Shown here piece by piece: positions 18,878 to 28,616 of a stretch of 64,000 nucleotides of DNA; position 1 is the stretch's first letter; every line of letters begins with the position of its first letter. This DNA is from Mycolicibacterium parafortuitum (GTDB taxonomy: Bacteria; Actinomycetota; Actinomycetes; Mycobacteriales; Mycobacteriaceae), in the NCBI RefSeq assembly GCF_010725485.1, contig NZ_AP022598.1, positions 3,906,001 to 3,970,000 of the forward strand. The letters are read 5' to 3'. The notes under the pieces were generated by a model. It saw only the letters and a list, made by a program, of their open reading frames with translations. It made no database searches and was not told the DNA's origin. Position numbers and translations under genes: made by a program.

Positions 18878-19922
18878 CCAGGTCGATCGCGCCGAGCTCG
18901 CGGATCGCGCGACAACCGCGGTGCAGCATGGTCAGGATCATCTCGTCGCCGCGTTCGGTCGACGCCGCGAACGCGAACCCCAGCGTGGTGATCAGCGGCG
19001 CCTGGAACACGCCGAGCCGATAGTCCTGCCAACAGGTTTCGACGTCGTACCCGGTGACGCCGTGCCCGACGAGTGCGGCGTGGTAGCGCTCGACGAGGTC
19101 GCGTTCGACGGTCGCGCGGTCCTCGGGAAGCAGGCTGGTCGCGGTGAAGTATGCCAGATCCCTTGTCGGCAAACCGATCCCGACGGTCTGCCAGTCGACG
19201 ACGGTGACGCGGGTGCGGTCGGGGTCGTAGAGCAGGTTGTCGAGCCGGTAGTCGCCGTGCATCAGCGAGAATCGGTCCGGTTCGGCCATCAGCCACGGCG
19301 TGACCAGGCCCATCGAGGTCAGCAGCGTGTCGCGGTCCTCGTCGCTGACCGAGCCGCCGAGCTTGTCGAGCGTCATGTTCGCCGCCATCACCGCGACGTC
19401 CCCGAGGCCCTTCGAGGCGGCCTCGTCTCCCGGCTTGGGCATCACGATCGACGGCAGGTCGAAGAAGCGGCGGTCACCCCAGCTGGGGCCGTGCAGACCG
19501 GCCAGCGCCTCGACGGCCAGCGTGGCCTCCGCGGTGCTGCATCCGGCGATCTGGTCACCCTGTTCGGCCGGCGCCATGTCGGCCAGGATGAGCACGAAAT
19601 CCGAACCGTCCGAGGAGATCTCGCTGTGGAAGCAGTCCGGGACGGGAACCGCGACATGGGTGGTGATCGACGAGTAGAAGTCGACCTCGGACAGGTAGCC
19701 CAGCGCGACCCGCTCACGCACCGCGTCGTCCTGGGCGGGCAACTTGACCGCGAACGTGGTGGGCCGATCCGCCGACGGTGACGGGTAGGCCGCGCTCACC
19801 CGGTACGTCGCGCCGGTCTGCCCGGTGCCGATCGCGGTCACGGTGACGTCGTCGACCTCGGTTCCGAGTGCCGAGCCCAGCCACTGTGGGGTGATGTCTT
19901 CCGGGGTGCGGGGGATGCTCAC
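18840..19922 (-). CDS. Aminoglycoside-phosphotransferase-fold kinase (ecdysteroid kinase-like)
   Basis: This is a 360-residue protein-kinase-like phosphotransferase. It shows an ATP-grasping N-lobe (GQTGATYRVSAAYPS...TTFAVKLPA, with the Lys), the Brenner-type catalytic loop FSLMHGDYRLDNLLYDPD (HGDxxxxN) and the metal Asp in VTVVDWQTVGIG. Members of this group phosphorylate small hydroxylated metabolites; the substrate is unknown. GTG 19922 (preceded by gaagga) is preferred. ATG 19958 would add a short leader read from the REP-like element. It lies just downstream of the TetR gene on the same strand, so the pair probably forms one transcript. Confidence 0.85.
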   Translation of the reverse strand: MSIPRTPEDITPQWLGSALGTEVDDVTVTAIGTGQTGATYRVSAAYPSPSADRPTTFAVKLPAQDDAVRERVALGYLSEVDFYSSITTHVAVPVPDCFHSEISSDGSDFVLILADMAPAEQGDQIAGCSTAEATLAVEALAGLHGPSWGDRRFFDLPSIVMPKPGDEAASKGLGDVAVMAANMTLDKLGGSVSDEDRDTLLTSMGLVTPWLMAEPDRFSLMHGDYRLDNLLYDPDRTRVTVVDWQTVGIGLPTRDLAYFTATSLLPEDRATVERDLVERYHAALVGHGVTGYDVETCWQDYRLGVFQAPLITTLGFAFAASTERGDEMILTMLHRGCRAIRELGAIDLVRSYEASSSTTA

Positions 19923-19945
19923 GGCGCCGTCCTTCGGGGTTTGAT

Positions 19946-19970
19946 GCTCTTCGCGCAAGCGCTCATCGGT
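19946..19970 (-). repeat. Fourth REP-like element copy, between tetR and phosphotransferase gene
   Basis: Read on the minus strand it is accgatgagcgcttgcgcga followed by agagc. It begins at the tetR stop codon, exactly as the copies at 17596 begin at the SDR stop, and runs toward the next gene start. Confidence 0.85.
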
Positions 19971-20604
19971 GGTTGTCCTCGTCGTTGAGGTAAATCGTGC
20001 GCAGCCATACGGATTCGGCCGCGGTCAGCAGGTCTTCGCGGCTGAGCCGGCCGCCGACGGTGTAGCGCTCCATCAGGCGGTCGTTGAACTCCAGCAGGAT
20101 GCTGGCAAGGATCTCGGGTGCGGGCCCGCCCGGCGCGCGCCCGCCGTCGCGTTCGGCGGTGATCATCTGCGCGACGGTCGGGACGAAGGTCTCTCGGGCC
20201 TGATCCCACACGTCACGGATCGACGGGCTGGTCGCGCGTGCCTCGAGCATGGCCTGCAGCAGGTAGCGGTGCTCGTCGACGGTGTCGAGCAGGGCCTCGA
20301 GCATGCCGCGGATGCGCCGACGCGGGGGTCGGGTGGTGTCGGTGAGGATGTCGCCGGCCAGGAAGCCGTCGTCGTACATCGGCTCGAGCAGAGCGGCCAC
20401 ACCCGCGGCCTTGTTCTCGAAGTAGAAGTAGAACGCCGAGCGGGTCACCCCGGCGCGGCGGGTGACGTCGGCGATGTTGAGTGCGTCGAAACCCGATTCC
20501 CGCAGATGATGGTTCAGGGATTCCAGGATCGCGACGCGGCGCAGGTCGCTCTTCTGTGGTTGACGCCGGTCGGTCGGGGACCGCACCGGTAGTCCTCGCT
20601 GCAC
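19963..20604 (-). CDS. TetR-family transcriptional repressor
   Basis: This 213-residue TetR regulator has the helix-turn-helix in RRVAILESLNHHLRESGFDALNIADVTRRAGVTRSAFYFYFENKAAGVAALL, followed by an all-helical ligand domain. That domain resembles EthR-type TetR proteins (FYFYFENK, MLEARATSPSIRDVWDQARETFVP). GTG 20604 is the likely start: a near-consensus sigma-A promoter places +1 at or one base before it. It is followed by a phosphotransferase gene, its likely co-transcribed partner. Direct repeats at the promoter suggest autoregulation. The ligand is unknown. Confidence 0.88.
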   Translation of the reverse strand: MQRGLPVRSPTDRRQPQKSDLRRVAILESLNHHLRESGFDALNIADVTRRAGVTRSAFYFYFENKAAGVAALLEPMYDDGFLAGDILTDTTRPPRRRIRGMLEALLDTVDEHRYLLQAMLEARATSPSIRDVWDQARETFVPTVAQMITAERDGGRAPGGPAPEILASILLEFNDRLMERYTVGGRLSREDLLTAAESVWLRTIYLNDEDNHR

Positions 20605-20660
20605 GCGCGGAGATTAACCTGCGGTTCTGACGACTGTCAATTATGTACGACGCTTGTCAA
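20605..20660 (-). promoter_or_regulatory. tetR promoter with direct-repeat operator
   Basis: On the minus strand a consensus -35 TTGACA (20640-20635) is separated by 17 nt from TTAATC (20617-20612), putting +1 at 20605-20604 on the tetR GTG, so the transcript should be leaderless. A second TTGACA copy at 20660-20655 forms a direct repeat (TTGACAnnCGTC, 20-nt period) with the first and overlaps the cobIJ stop. The repeat is a candidate TetR operator. Confidence 0.65.
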
Positions 20661-22138
20661 CTCGGCGGATAGCGGCGCAGCGTGAACACCCGGTCCGCGC
20701 CGTCGGCGCTGCGGTGCCAGCGGGTCTGGGTGGAGCCGATGATCAGCAGACAGCGCATGTCGACGGCGGCCGGGTCCAGGTCGCCCAGCGCGGTCACCGT
20801 GACCGACTCGTGCGGACCGCCGACGTCGCGCCCGATCACCACCGGGGTGGCCGGATCGCGGTGCTCGAGGAGCAGATCGCGCATCGCGCCGACCTGCCAG
20901 GTGCGCGACTTCGACGCCGGGTTGTAGATCGCCAGCACCATGTCGGCCGCCGCGGCCGCCGACAGCCGGCGCACGATCACGTCCCAGGGCTTGAGCCGGT
21001 CCGACAGCGAGATCACCGCGTAGTCGTGCCCGAGCGGCGCACCGACCCGGCTCGCCACGGCCTGGGCGGCGGTCATCGCCGGGATCACCCGGACCTCGAC
21101 GCCCGGCCACTGCTCGGCCTCTTCGAGCACCGCGGTCGCCATCGCGAACACCCCGGGGTCCCCGGAGGACACCACCGCGACCGCGCGGCCCTGCTGGGCG
21201 AGTTCGCACGCCAGCCGGGCCCGCGCGGGTTCGTCGGTGTTGTCGGAAGGATGTCTGCGCTGCCCGTCGCGCAGTCCGACCCGGTCCAGGTACGGCCCGT
21301 ACCCGATCAGGTCGGTCGCCGCGGCGAGCTCGTGGCGGCTCTGCGAGGTCATCCACCCGGTGTCGCCGGGGCCGAGCCCGACGACCGCGACCGAGCCGGT
21401 GCCCGCGCGTCTGCGCCCGTCACCGGGGAGCATCGCGAGTGCGAAGTACGGCACCGATCCGTCGTCGACATCGGCGGCGGGCAGCACCCGCTGCCGTTCG
21501 GTGCTGGCGCGCTCGACGTAGAACGCGTCGTCGAGCCGGCCCGCCCCCGAAAGCGCTTGCCGGACAGCGGGGTAGGAGCGGCCGAGCTTGAGGATCACCG
21601 CGGCGTCGGTGTCGGCGAGGCGGCGTTGCAGCTCGGCCTGCGGCAGTGTGCCGGGCAGGATCGTCAGCACCTGGTCGCCCTGCACCAGCGGTGTCGACAC
21701 CGCGGCCGACGCCGCGCTGACCGACGTCACCCCGGGCACGATGACCGCGTCGAATCGCTGCGTCAACCGCGTGTGCATGTGCATGTAGGAGCTGTAGAAC
21801 AGCGGGTCACCCTCGGCGAGCAACGCGACGTCGCGCCCGGCGTCGAGGTGCGCGGCGATCCGGTCGGCGGACTCGCGGTAGAAGTCCTCCATCGCGCCGG
21901 CGTAGCCGCCCGGATGGTCGGACGTCTCGGTGGTCACCGGGTAGACGAGGTGCTCCTCGATCTGGCCGTCCCGCAGGTACGGCTCGGCGATACCGCGTGC
22001 GATGCTGCGGCCGTGGCGGGCGCTGTGGTAGGCGACCACATCGGCCGCACCGATCACCCGGGCCGCCTTGACGGTGACCAGTTCAGGGTCGCCGGGCCCG
22101 AGCCCGACACCCCAGAGTGTTCCCTGACGAGTGCTCAT
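20657..22138 (-). CDS. cobIJ: CobIJ, fused precorrin-2 C20- and precorrin-3B C17-methyltransferase
   Basis: This bifunctional protein of 493 residues carries two cobalamin methylases that act on either side of CobG. The N-terminal half is CobI ([64 protein letters not shown]). The C-terminal half is CobJ, from about residue 250 ([67 protein letters not shown]). The same fusion occurs in M. tuberculosis Rv2066. ATG 22138 overlaps the cobH stop (ATGA), so the two are translationally coupled. Confidence 0.95.
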   Translation of the reverse strand: MSTRQGTLWGVGLGPGDPELVTVKAARVIGAADVVAYHSARHGRSIARGIAEPYLRDGQIEEHLVYPVTTETSDHPGGYAGAMEDFYRESADRIAAHLDAGRDVALLAEGDPLFYSSYMHMHTRLTQRFDAVIVPGVTSVSAASAAVSTPLVQGDQVLTILPGTLPQAELQRRLADTDAAVILKLGRSYPAVRQALSGAGRLDDAFYVERASTERQRVLPAADVDDGSVPYFALAMLPGDGRRRAGTGSVAVVGLGPGDTGWMTSQSRHELAAATDLIGYGPYLDRVGLRDGQRRHPSDNTDEPARARLACELAQQGRAVAVVSSGDPGVFAMATAVLEEAEQWPGVEVRVIPAMTAAQAVASRVGAPLGHDYAVISLSDRLKPWDVIVRRLSAAAAADMVLAIYNPASKSRTWQVGAMRDLLLEHRDPATPVVIGRDVGGPHESVTVTALGDLDPAAVDMRCLLIIGSTQTRWHRSADGADRVFTLRRYPPS

Positions 22139-22761
22139 TCTTCCTCTGCCGCAATCGAGTTCACCGCGGCGGCGGCCATCGCGCTGCCGCCGCGCCTGCC
22201 CGTAACCACGAGGTAGGACATGCCTCGCGGACGGTCGATGAGTTCCTGTTTGGACTGCGCGGAGCCGACGAACCCGACCGGTCCGCCGAGCACCGCCGCC
22301 GGTGCGGCCAGCCCGTCGTCGACGAGCTCGAGCAGGCGGAACAGCGCGGTCGGCGCATTGCCGACCGCGAACACCGCGCCGGGGATGCGTTCGGCCCACA
22401 GGTCGACCGCGGCGGCCGACCGGGTGCTGCCCAGCTCGGCGGCGAGGTCGCGGGCACGCGGATCGGCCACCAGCGACACCACCTCGTTGTCGGCGGGCAG
22501 CCGCGACCGGGTGATGCCGGCGGCCACCATCGACGAGTCGCACAGGATCGGGGCGCCGGCCGCCAGCGCGGCATGCGTGCGTGCCACCACGTCGGGGGTG
22601 AAGGCGACGTGCTCGGCGACGTCGACCTGCCCGCAGGTGTGGATCAGCCGCACCACCACGCGGGCCACGTCCTCGGGGAACCGCGCCAGATCCGCCTCGG
22701 CACGGATGGTCGCGAACGACTGGCGATAGATCTCCGCGGCGTCGCGGATGTAGTCGAGCAC
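22135..22761 (-). CDS. cobH: CobH, precorrin-8X methylmutase
   Basis: CobH moves the C11 methyl group of precorrin-8X to C12, giving hydrogenobyrinic acid. The 208-residue product contains the family landmarks: [15 protein letters not shown] with the Ser/Phe region, [17 protein letters not shown] (His in IHTCG is the catalytic acid/base in the family), [12 protein letters not shown] and [19 protein letters not shown] 22761 lies 10 bp after cobG ends, and the stop overlaps the cobIJ ATG, so cobG-cobH-cobIJ form one operon. Confidence 0.95.
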   Translation of the reverse strand: MLDYIRDAAEIYRQSFATIRAEADLARFPEDVARVVVRLIHTCGQVDVAEHVAFTPDVVARTHAALAAGAPILCDSSMVAAGITRSRLPADNEVVSLVADPRARDLAAELGSTRSAAAVDLWAERIPGAVFAVGNAPTALFRLLELVDDGLAAPAAVLGGPVGFVGSAQSKQELIDRPRGMSYLVVTGRRGGSAMAAAAVNSIAAEEE

Positions 22762-22770
22762 CCGATCACC

Positions 22771-23887
22771 CTACGGGTGGGCTTTTCGGCTCCGGTAGCC
22801 GTCTCCGGTCGCCACCAGGACCTCGGCGTGTGCCGGACTGCCGCAGGCGCGTTCGCACCCGACGAAGTGCCGGTGCCCGGGACGGCGGGATCCACCGCGG
22901 CGGCGGCATCGGCCCGCACGTCGGCGGCCGACTGGGCGCAGCCCGGGCTGCCGGTGCACGCCGACACCGACAGCCACGGCGAGTTCTCGTCGAAGATCAG
23001 CCCGAGCGGGGCCAGCACCCGCAGCGCCACATCGGCGACCTCCTCCTCGAGGTCGAACAGCAGCATCGACCGCCACGGCGTCACCGCCATCGGCGCCTCG
23101 ACCGCGGCGAGGTAACGCGCCACCTGGGCGTCGAGCACCCCCAGCGGCACCGCCGCGCCGAGCGCGATCCGGCCGTCATCCTGCTCGATCCAGCCGACCG
23201 GGGGCGGGTCACCGGCGGCCAGGCGGCCCCGGGCGGCGCCTCGGCGTCCAGGTCGCGCACCAGCAGCATCGGGTCGTCGAGTTCGCGGACCCGCCAGTGC
23301 TTTCCGCGCAGCTCGAGGAACCGCCGGGCCACGCCGAGAAGTTCGTCGACGGCGGCATCCAGCGGGATCCGCACACCGGTGTCGCGGCCGGCGAGAAGCA
23401 GTGCCGCGGTGGAGGTGTCGAGGGCGTGCACACCAGCGTCGGCGCCGAGACCGGAGATGTCGCCGCGGCCGTCGTCGATGCCGAACAGGAACCGGCCGGG
23501 CAGCGCGGCCAGGGCCGGATCGGCCTGCACGGCCGTGTCGAGCGCGGTGACCAGCCCGCGGACGTCGCACGCGCCGCCGGCACGTCCCGACAGCGGAGAC
23601 GCGACGATGTTGCGGACCCGCTCGTGGGACGTCGACGGCAGCAACCCGGCGTCGGTCAGCAGCGCGGCGACCGCGGCGGGGTCACGCACCCCGCGGATCT
23701 GCAGGTTCGCCCGCGATGTCAGCTCGAGCGTCGAAGCGGCCAACTCGATGGCCGCCAGCGCGACGGTCTCCATCTGGGCTGCGGTGATCGCCCCGCCGGG
23801 CAACCGGATGCGGACCAGGTCCCCGTCGGCCGCGCGATGGGTCTGCAGCGCCCCCGGACATGCGTCCGTCTCACGCGCTCTGACCAC
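22771..23887 (-). pseudogene. cobG: CobG, precorrin-3B synthase (two frame breaks)
   Basis: CobG uses O2 and siroheme-type iron-sulfur chemistry to hydroxylate precorrin-3A with ring-contraction lactone formation, marking the aerobic cobalamin route. Recognisable parts are the sulfite/nitrite-reductase ferredoxin-like half-domain (GDLVRIRLPGGAITAAQMETVALAAIELAASTLELTSRANLQIRGV), NIVASPLSGRAG and the [4Fe-4S] cysteines SACTGSPGCAQS and VGCERACGSP. The protein is split by one-base shifts near 23220 and 22880; repair gives about 370 residues, the expected size. It starts at GTG 23887 and is first in the cobG-cobH-cobIJ operon. As the neighbouring cob genes are intact, sequencing error is likelier than loss. 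Confidence 0.88.
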
Positions 23888-23919
23888 GCGTCCACGGTAC
23901 TCGCCGGCCCGACGGACCG

Positions 23920-24858
23920 TCAGCTCGCGAGGCTGGCCGGGGCCGCGGGCCGGACCGGGTCGACCACCGGCGAGTACGACGACGCGTCGCCGGCGATCAC
24001 CCGGCTGGGCCGGCCTGCGACGTCGACGGGGATGTCGCCGGCCAGCGTGACCCGGCTCAGGCGGCGGAACTGGTCGTCGTAGTCGGACACCGCGTAGTGC
24101 TGGGTGGCCCGGTTGTCCCAGATGGCGAGGTCGCCCAGCTCCCAGTTCCACCGGATGGTGTTCTCCAGCTTGGTGATCCGGGCCTGCAGCAGGTTCAACA
24201 GCGTGGCGGACTCGGCGTGCCCGAGCCCGACGAAGTGCTTGACGAACAGGCCGACCAGCAGCACCTTGCGCCCCGTCTCCGGGTGCACCCGCACCACCGG
24301 GTGCTCGGTCTCGTAGTAGTCGGAGACGAACTCCTCGAGGTACTGGCGTTCGGTGTCGGCGAGCGGGCGCAGGCGCGCGTCGGCGTCGCCGGCGTAGTCG
24401 TACTGATTGGTGTGCACCGCCCACAGATTCTCGGCGAGCACGCGCAGCGGCTCCGGAAGCTGGTCGTAGGCGGCCTCGGTCGACGCCCACGCGGTGGTGC
24501 CGCCGTAGGGCGGCAGCGTGACCGCGCGCAACAACGACGCCTTCGGGATGCGGTCGACGAACGTCACATCGGTGTGCCAGGCGTTCGCCTTGTCGTAGCG
24601 CGAGTCGATCGGCAGCACCTTGGCCCCGCGGGAGGTCACCGTCGGGTGGGCGGTGGTCGGCGTACCCAGCGCGCGGGCCAGCTCCAGCTGCCCCTCGTCG
24701 TCCAGATCGTGCTGACCCCGGAAGAAGATCACCTTGTGCTCCAGCAGGGCGGCGTTGATCCGCGCCGCCGTGTCGGGGTCGACCCCGCGGGCGAGATCCA
24801 CCCCGTCGATACGCGCCCCGATATGGGCGCCGAGCTTGACCACGTGCAGTGTTGACAT
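23920..24858 (-). CDS. TauD/TfdA-type Fe(II)/2-oxoglutarate dioxygenase (alkylsulfatase-like)
   Basis: This 312-residue non-haem iron dioxygenase resembles the mycobacterial alkylsulfatase Rv3406 and TauD, which release sulfite or sulfate-derived products from organosulfur compounds. The facial triad is visible: HTD in [17 protein letters not shown] and the distal His in [26 protein letters not shown], where Arg binds 2-oxoglutarate. ATG 24858 has a strong ribosome-binding site (ggaggag). It is divergent from the osmolyte ABC importer, with 127 bp between starts. A role in sulfur scavenging is inferred from the family; the substrate is not shown. Confidence 0.9.
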   Translation of the reverse strand: MSTLHVVKLGAHIGARIDGVDLARGVDPDTAARINAALLEHKVIFFRGQHDLDDEGQLELARALGTPTTAHPTVTSRGAKVLPIDSRYDKANAWHTDVTFVDRIPKASLLRAVTLPPYGGTTAWASTEAAYDQLPEPLRVLAENLWAVHTNQYDYAGDADARLRPLADTERQYLEEFVSDYYETEHPVVRVHPETGRKVLLVGLFVKHFVGLGHAESATLLNLLQARITKLENTIRWNWELGDLAIWDNRATQHYAVSDYDDQFRRLSRVTLAGDIPVDVAGRPSRVIAGDASSYSPVVDPVRPAAPASLAS

Positions 24859-24985
24859 CCGTTCTCCTCCGTAGATCCCGCTCGAATACCGTGCCTGGAT
24901 CGGGGCCCGCGGACCATCCTTTGATTCAGCACGAATCGAATCGGACCCGTTTCGACCACTTCAAGATCGGGTACGTGCAGCCGTC

Positions 24986-25633
24986 ATGACCGGGCTGTGG
25001 GATTACGTGTCCACGCACTACCCGCAGCTCGCGTTCGACTCCTATCAGCACGTCAGCGCGGTGGTGCAAAGCGTGCTGATCGCGACCGTGATCGGCGTGG
25101 CGATCGGGGTGCTGACCTACCGCAACGCGCTGGCGGCCAACATCGCTACCGCGACGTCCAGCGTGATCCTGACGGTGCCTGCGTTCGCGCTGCTGGGCCT
25201 GCTGATCCCGCTGTTCGGCCTGGGTGTGATCCCGAGCGTCGCGGCGCTGGTGCTCTATTCGCTGCTGCCGATCGTGCGCAACACCATCGTCGGGCTCAAC
25301 GCGGTCGACCCGGCGCTGACCGATGCGGCACGCGGCATCGGGATGAGCCGCCTGCAGACGCTGGGCCGGGTCGAGCTGCGGCTGGTCTGGCCGGCCGTGC
25401 TGTCGGCGATGCGGCTGGCCACCCAGATGTCGATGGGCGTGCTCGCGATCGCGGCGTACGTCAAAGGCCCCGGCCTCGGAAACCTGATCTTCGCCGGGCT
25501 GGCCAGGGTGGGCAGCCCGACCGCGCTGCCGATGGCGTTGAGCGGAACGCTGCTCATCGTGATCCTGGCGCTCGTTCTCGACGCCGCCCTGGTTCTGCTC
25601 GGGCGGCTCACGACGTCGAAAGGCATTCGGTGA
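24986..25633 (+). CDS. OpuC/ProW-type ABC transporter permease
   Basis: This is a 215-residue permease of the glycine betaine/carnitine/choline (OpuCB/ProW) class with five to six membrane helices. The ATPase-contacting loop is NTIVGLNAVDPALTDAARGIGMSRLQTLGRVELRLVWPAVLSAMR, with the EAA-type G and the I-G-M-S-x-x-x-x-L-x-x-V core. It starts a four-gene run whose members overlap by 4, 4 and 1 bp. Two unequal permeases in one operon (this and the one at 26829) fit the OpuC arrangement. Confidence 0.92.
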   Translation: MTGLWDYVSTHYPQLAFDSYQHVSAVVQSVLIATVIGVAIGVLTYRNALAANIATATSSVILTVPAFALLGLLIPLFGLGVIPSVAALVLYSLLPIVRNTIVGLNAVDPALTDAARGIGMSRLQTLGRVELRLVWPAVLSAMRLATQMSMGVLAIAAYVKGPGLGNLIFAGLARVGSPTALPMALSGTLLIVILALVLDAALVLLGRLTTSKGIR

Positions 25634-26832
25634 CAGCACAATCCGCGCAATCCGGCACCCAATCAGGCCCGAGCGGGGCGCGCATCGAACTCGACCACGT
25701 GTCGAAGGTCTACCCGGGCGCCAAAACGCCTGCCGTCGAAGACGTCTCGCTGGAGATCCCGGCCGGGGAGATCGTGGTCCTGGTCGGGCCGTCCGGTTGC
25801 GGCAAGACCACCACGATGCGGATGATCAACCGGCTCAGCGAACCCACCTCGGGGCGGATCCTGATCGGCGACCGGGACGCGCTGGCGATCAAGCCCACCG
25901 AACTGCGGCGCTCGATCGGCTACGCGATCCAGCAGGCGGGTCTGTTCCCGCACATGACGATCCGCCAGAACGTCGGCCTGGTTCCCGGGCTGCTCGGCTG
26001 GGACCGCCGCCGGATCAACGACCGGGTCGACGAACTGCTCGACCTGGTCGGGCTCGAACCCGCCCAGTACGCCGACCGCTACCCGCGTCAGCTCTCCGGT
26101 GGACAGCAGCAGCGCGTCGGGGTGGCCCGGGCACTGGCGGCCGACCCGCCCGTGCTGTTGATGGACGAACCGTTCGGCGCCGTCGACCCGATCACCCGCA
26201 GCACCCTCCAGGACGAGCTGCTGCGGCTGCAGACCGAACTGCGCAAGACCATCGTGTTCGTCACCCACGACTTCGGCGAGGCCGTCAAACTCGGCGACCG
26301 CATCGCGGTGCTGGGCCAGCAGTCCAAGGTGCTGCAGTACGACACCCCGCAGAACATCCTGGCCAACCCCGCCGACGACACCGTCGCCGGCTTCGTCGGG
26401 TCGGGGGCCTCGCTGCAGCAACTGGGGCTGTTGCGGGTCAAGGACGTCGCGCTGGAACCTCGGCCGTCCGTGCACCGCGGCGACAGCGTCGAGGCGGTGC
26501 GCGCGGTGATCGCGGCCACCGAGCACGACTGGGCGGTGGTGCTCGACGACCGGCAACGGCCGGTCAACTGGGTGCGTGAGAGCCGGCTGCGGCACGCCGC
26601 CACCCTGGCCGACGCGGTCGAGAAGCTCGACGTGGTCAGCACCTACTCCACGCTGGAGGACGCCCTCGAGGCGATCCTGGCCGAACAACACGCCTCGGCC
26701 GTCGTCGCCGGCCCCGGCAACCGCTACGAGGGCGTGGTCACGCTCGACACCCTGATCGACACCATCACCAGCCTGCGCGCCAAGGCGGAGTCTTCCGCGG
26801 CGTCGGCGGCCGCCGGGGACGACCCGTCGTGA
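25630..26832 (+). CDS. OpuCA/ProV-type ABC transporter ATPase with CBS tail
   Basis: This 400-residue ATPase energises osmolyte import. Seen are Walker A GPSGCGKTT, Q-loop YAIQQAGLFPHMT, signature LSGGQQQRVGVARALAADP, Walker B VLLMDEPFGAVDP and switch His VFVTHDF. After about residue 260 comes a CBS-type regulatory region (VAGFVGSGASLQQLGLLRVKDVAL, VVSTYSTLEDALEAILAEQHASAVV), which in OpuA/OpuC senses ionic strength or nucleotides. GTG 25630 overlaps the upstream permease stop (GTGA), and the 3' end overlaps the next permease by 4 bp. Confidence 0.93.
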   Translation: MTAQSAQSGTQSGPSGARIELDHVSKVYPGAKTPAVEDVSLEIPAGEIVVLVGPSGCGKTTTMRMINRLSEPTSGRILIGDRDALAIKPTELRRSIGYAIQQAGLFPHMTIRQNVGLVPGLLGWDRRRINDRVDELLDLVGLEPAQYADRYPRQLSGGQQQRVGVARALAADPPVLLMDEPFGAVDPITRSTLQDELLRLQTELRKTIVFVTHDFGEAVKLGDRIAVLGQQSKVLQYDTPQNILANPADDTVAGFVGSGASLQQLGLLRVKDVALEPRPSVHRGDSVEAVRAVIAATEHDWAVVLDDRQRPVNWVRESRLRHAATLADAVEKLDVVSTYSTLEDALEAILAEQHASAVVAGPGNRYEGVVTLDTLIDTITSLRAKAESSAASAAAGDDPS

Positions 26833-27611
26833 CCTCGACAGTGACGGCGCCCGCCGACGCACCCGGCGCCCCGGCGGCCGCGCGGGGCGAGCGGCTGCGG
26901 CTGTTCGTGCAGCCGGTGCTGGTCCTGATCGTCGCGGCGGCCGTGGTGTTCTGGGCGTTCGACCGCGACCTGACCGCCACCCAGCAGGAGAACATCAACC
27001 CGGCCAATGTGGCGACGCTGATCTGGCAGCACCTGTTGATCACCGCCGCGGTGACCGCGATCGTGCTGCTGATCGGGATACCGCTCGGGGTGCTGGTCAC
27101 CCGCCCCGGCGCAAAGATGTTGCGGCCGTTGTTCGTCGGGATCGCGAACGTCGGCCAGGCCGCACCCGCCATCGGCCTGCTCGTGCTGCTGTTCCTGGTG
27201 ACCGCCAAGACCGGATTCTGGATCGGGGTACTGCCGATCGCGCTGTACTCGCTGCTCCCGGTGCTGTCGAGCACCATCCTGGGCATCGACCAGGTCGACC
27301 GGTCGCTGATCGACGCCGGACTGGGGCAGGGGATGTCGCGACGCTCGCTGCTGCTGCGGGTGGAACTGCCGCTGGCCGTGCCGTACATCCTTGCGGGACT
27401 GCGCACCTCGCTGGTGCTCGCGGTCGGTACCGCGACGCTGTCGTTCCTCGTCAATGCCGGCGGGCTGGGCATCCTGATCGACACCGGCTACAAGCTGCAG
27501 GACGACGTCACGCTGATCCTCGGCAGCGTGCTCGCGGTGTGCCTGGCGCTGCTGGTGGACTGGCTCGGCGGACTCGCCGAACACTTCATCAGCCCGAAGG
27601 GGTTGCGCTGA
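26829..27611 (+). CDS. OpuC-type ABC transporter permease, second subunit
   Basis: This 260-residue permease has an Ala/Pro-rich N-terminus, six predicted membrane helices and the EAA loop SSTILGIDQVDRSLIDAGLGQGMSRRSLLLRVELPLAVPYILAGLR. It resembles the second permease of OpuC/Osm systems (OpuCD-like). GTG 26829 overlaps the ATPase stop. The stop (27609-27611) shares one base with the ATG of the binding-protein gene. It likely pairs with the 24986 permease as a heterodimer. Confidence 0.91.
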   Translation: MTSTVTAPADAPGAPAAARGERLRLFVQPVLVLIVAAAVVFWAFDRDLTATQQENINPANVATLIWQHLLITAAVTAIVLLIGIPLGVLVTRPGAKMLRPLFVGIANVGQAAPAIGLLVLLFLVTAKTGFWIGVLPIALYSLLPVLSSTILGIDQVDRSLIDAGLGQGMSRRSLLLRVELPLAVPYILAGLRTSLVLAVGTATLSFLVNAGGLGILIDTGYKLQDDVTLILGSVLAVCLALLVDWLGGLAEHFISPKGLR

Positions 27612-28585
27612 TGAGGATGCGCACGGTGCTCGTCCTGGCGACCGCGATCGCGGTCGTGCTGTCCGGCTGTGGGCTCGGATCGGGCAGCACGGTGCCGCTG
27701 CGGGTCGGGCCCGGGACCATCCAGCCCACCCCCGGTCTTGAAGGCGTGCAGATCACCGTCGGGTCCAAGGAATACACCGAGCAGGTGATCATGGGCTACA
27801 TCCTGGAGTTCACGCTGGCCGCCGCGGGCGCCGACGTCCGCGACCTGACCGGCATCGTCGGCTCCCGAAGTACAAGGGAGGCACAGCTTTCCGGGCAGGT
27901 CGACGTCGCCTACGAGTTCACCGGCAACGCGTGGATCAACTACCTCGGCCACGAGAAACCCATCCCGGACACCCGGGAACAGTACGAGGCTGTCCGCGAC
28001 GAGGACCTCCGGCGCAACGACATGGTGTGGCTGGAACCCGGACCGATGGACGACACCTACGCGCTGGCCGCCAGCCCGCAGACCGTCGAGCGGACCGGCG
28101 TGCGGACCCTGTCGGACTACGCGGCGCTGGTGCTGCGCGATCCCGCCGCGGCGCGCACCTGCGTGGACACCGAATTCCGGGCCCGCCAGGACGGTTTCCC
28201 GGGGATGGCCGCCGCCTACGGTTTCGACCCGGCGCGGGCGCAGACCCCGATCCTGCAGGTCGGGATCATCTATCAGGCCACCGCCGACGGCACCGAATGC
28301 GACTTCGGCGAGGTGTTCACCACCGACGGCCGCATCGCCGCGCTGAACCTCGTGGTGCTGACCGACGACAAGCAGTTCTTCGCGCACTACAACCCGTCGG
28401 TGACGATGAAGCGCGAGTTCTTCGAGGCCCATCCCGAGATCGCCGAGGTGACCGCGCCTGTCACGGCGGCACTGACCAATGACGCGATCATGGCGATGAA
28501 CAAGGCCGTCGACGTCGACGGCCTCGACCCCAGCGTCGTCGCCCGCGACTGGATGGTCGAGCAGGGCTTCATCACCGCCGAGTAG
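27611..28585 (+). CDS. ProX/OpuCC-type osmolyte-binding lipoprotein
   Basis: This 324-residue substrate-binding lipoprotein has a signal peptide with lipobox VVLSGC (lipidated Cys at about residue 19), then a type II periplasmic-binding fold (OpuAC family): VQITVGSKEYTEQVIMGYILEFTLAAAGADVRDLTGIVGSRSTREAQLSGQVDVAYEFTGNAW. The family binds quaternary amines such as glycine betaine, choline or carnitine through an aromatic cage; the exact ligand is not evident. It is the last gene of the importer operon. An intergenic region of 145 bp follows. Confidence 0.92.
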   Translation: MRMRTVLVLATAIAVVLSGCGLGSGSTVPLRVGPGTIQPTPGLEGVQITVGSKEYTEQVIMGYILEFTLAAAGADVRDLTGIVGSRSTREAQLSGQVDVAYEFTGNAWINYLGHEKPIPDTREQYEAVRDEDLRRNDMVWLEPGPMDDTYALAASPQTVERTGVRTLSDYAALVLRDPAAARTCVDTEFRARQDGFPGMAAAYGFDPARAQTPILQVGIIYQATADGTECDFGEVFTTDGRIAALNLVVLTDDKQFFAHYNPSVTMKREFFEAHPEIAEVTAPVTAALTNDAIMAMNKAVDVDGLDPSVVARDWMVEQGFITAE

Positions 28586-28616
28586 CTCCGGGATTCCGCT
28601 GTGCCGGCACCGTGTT

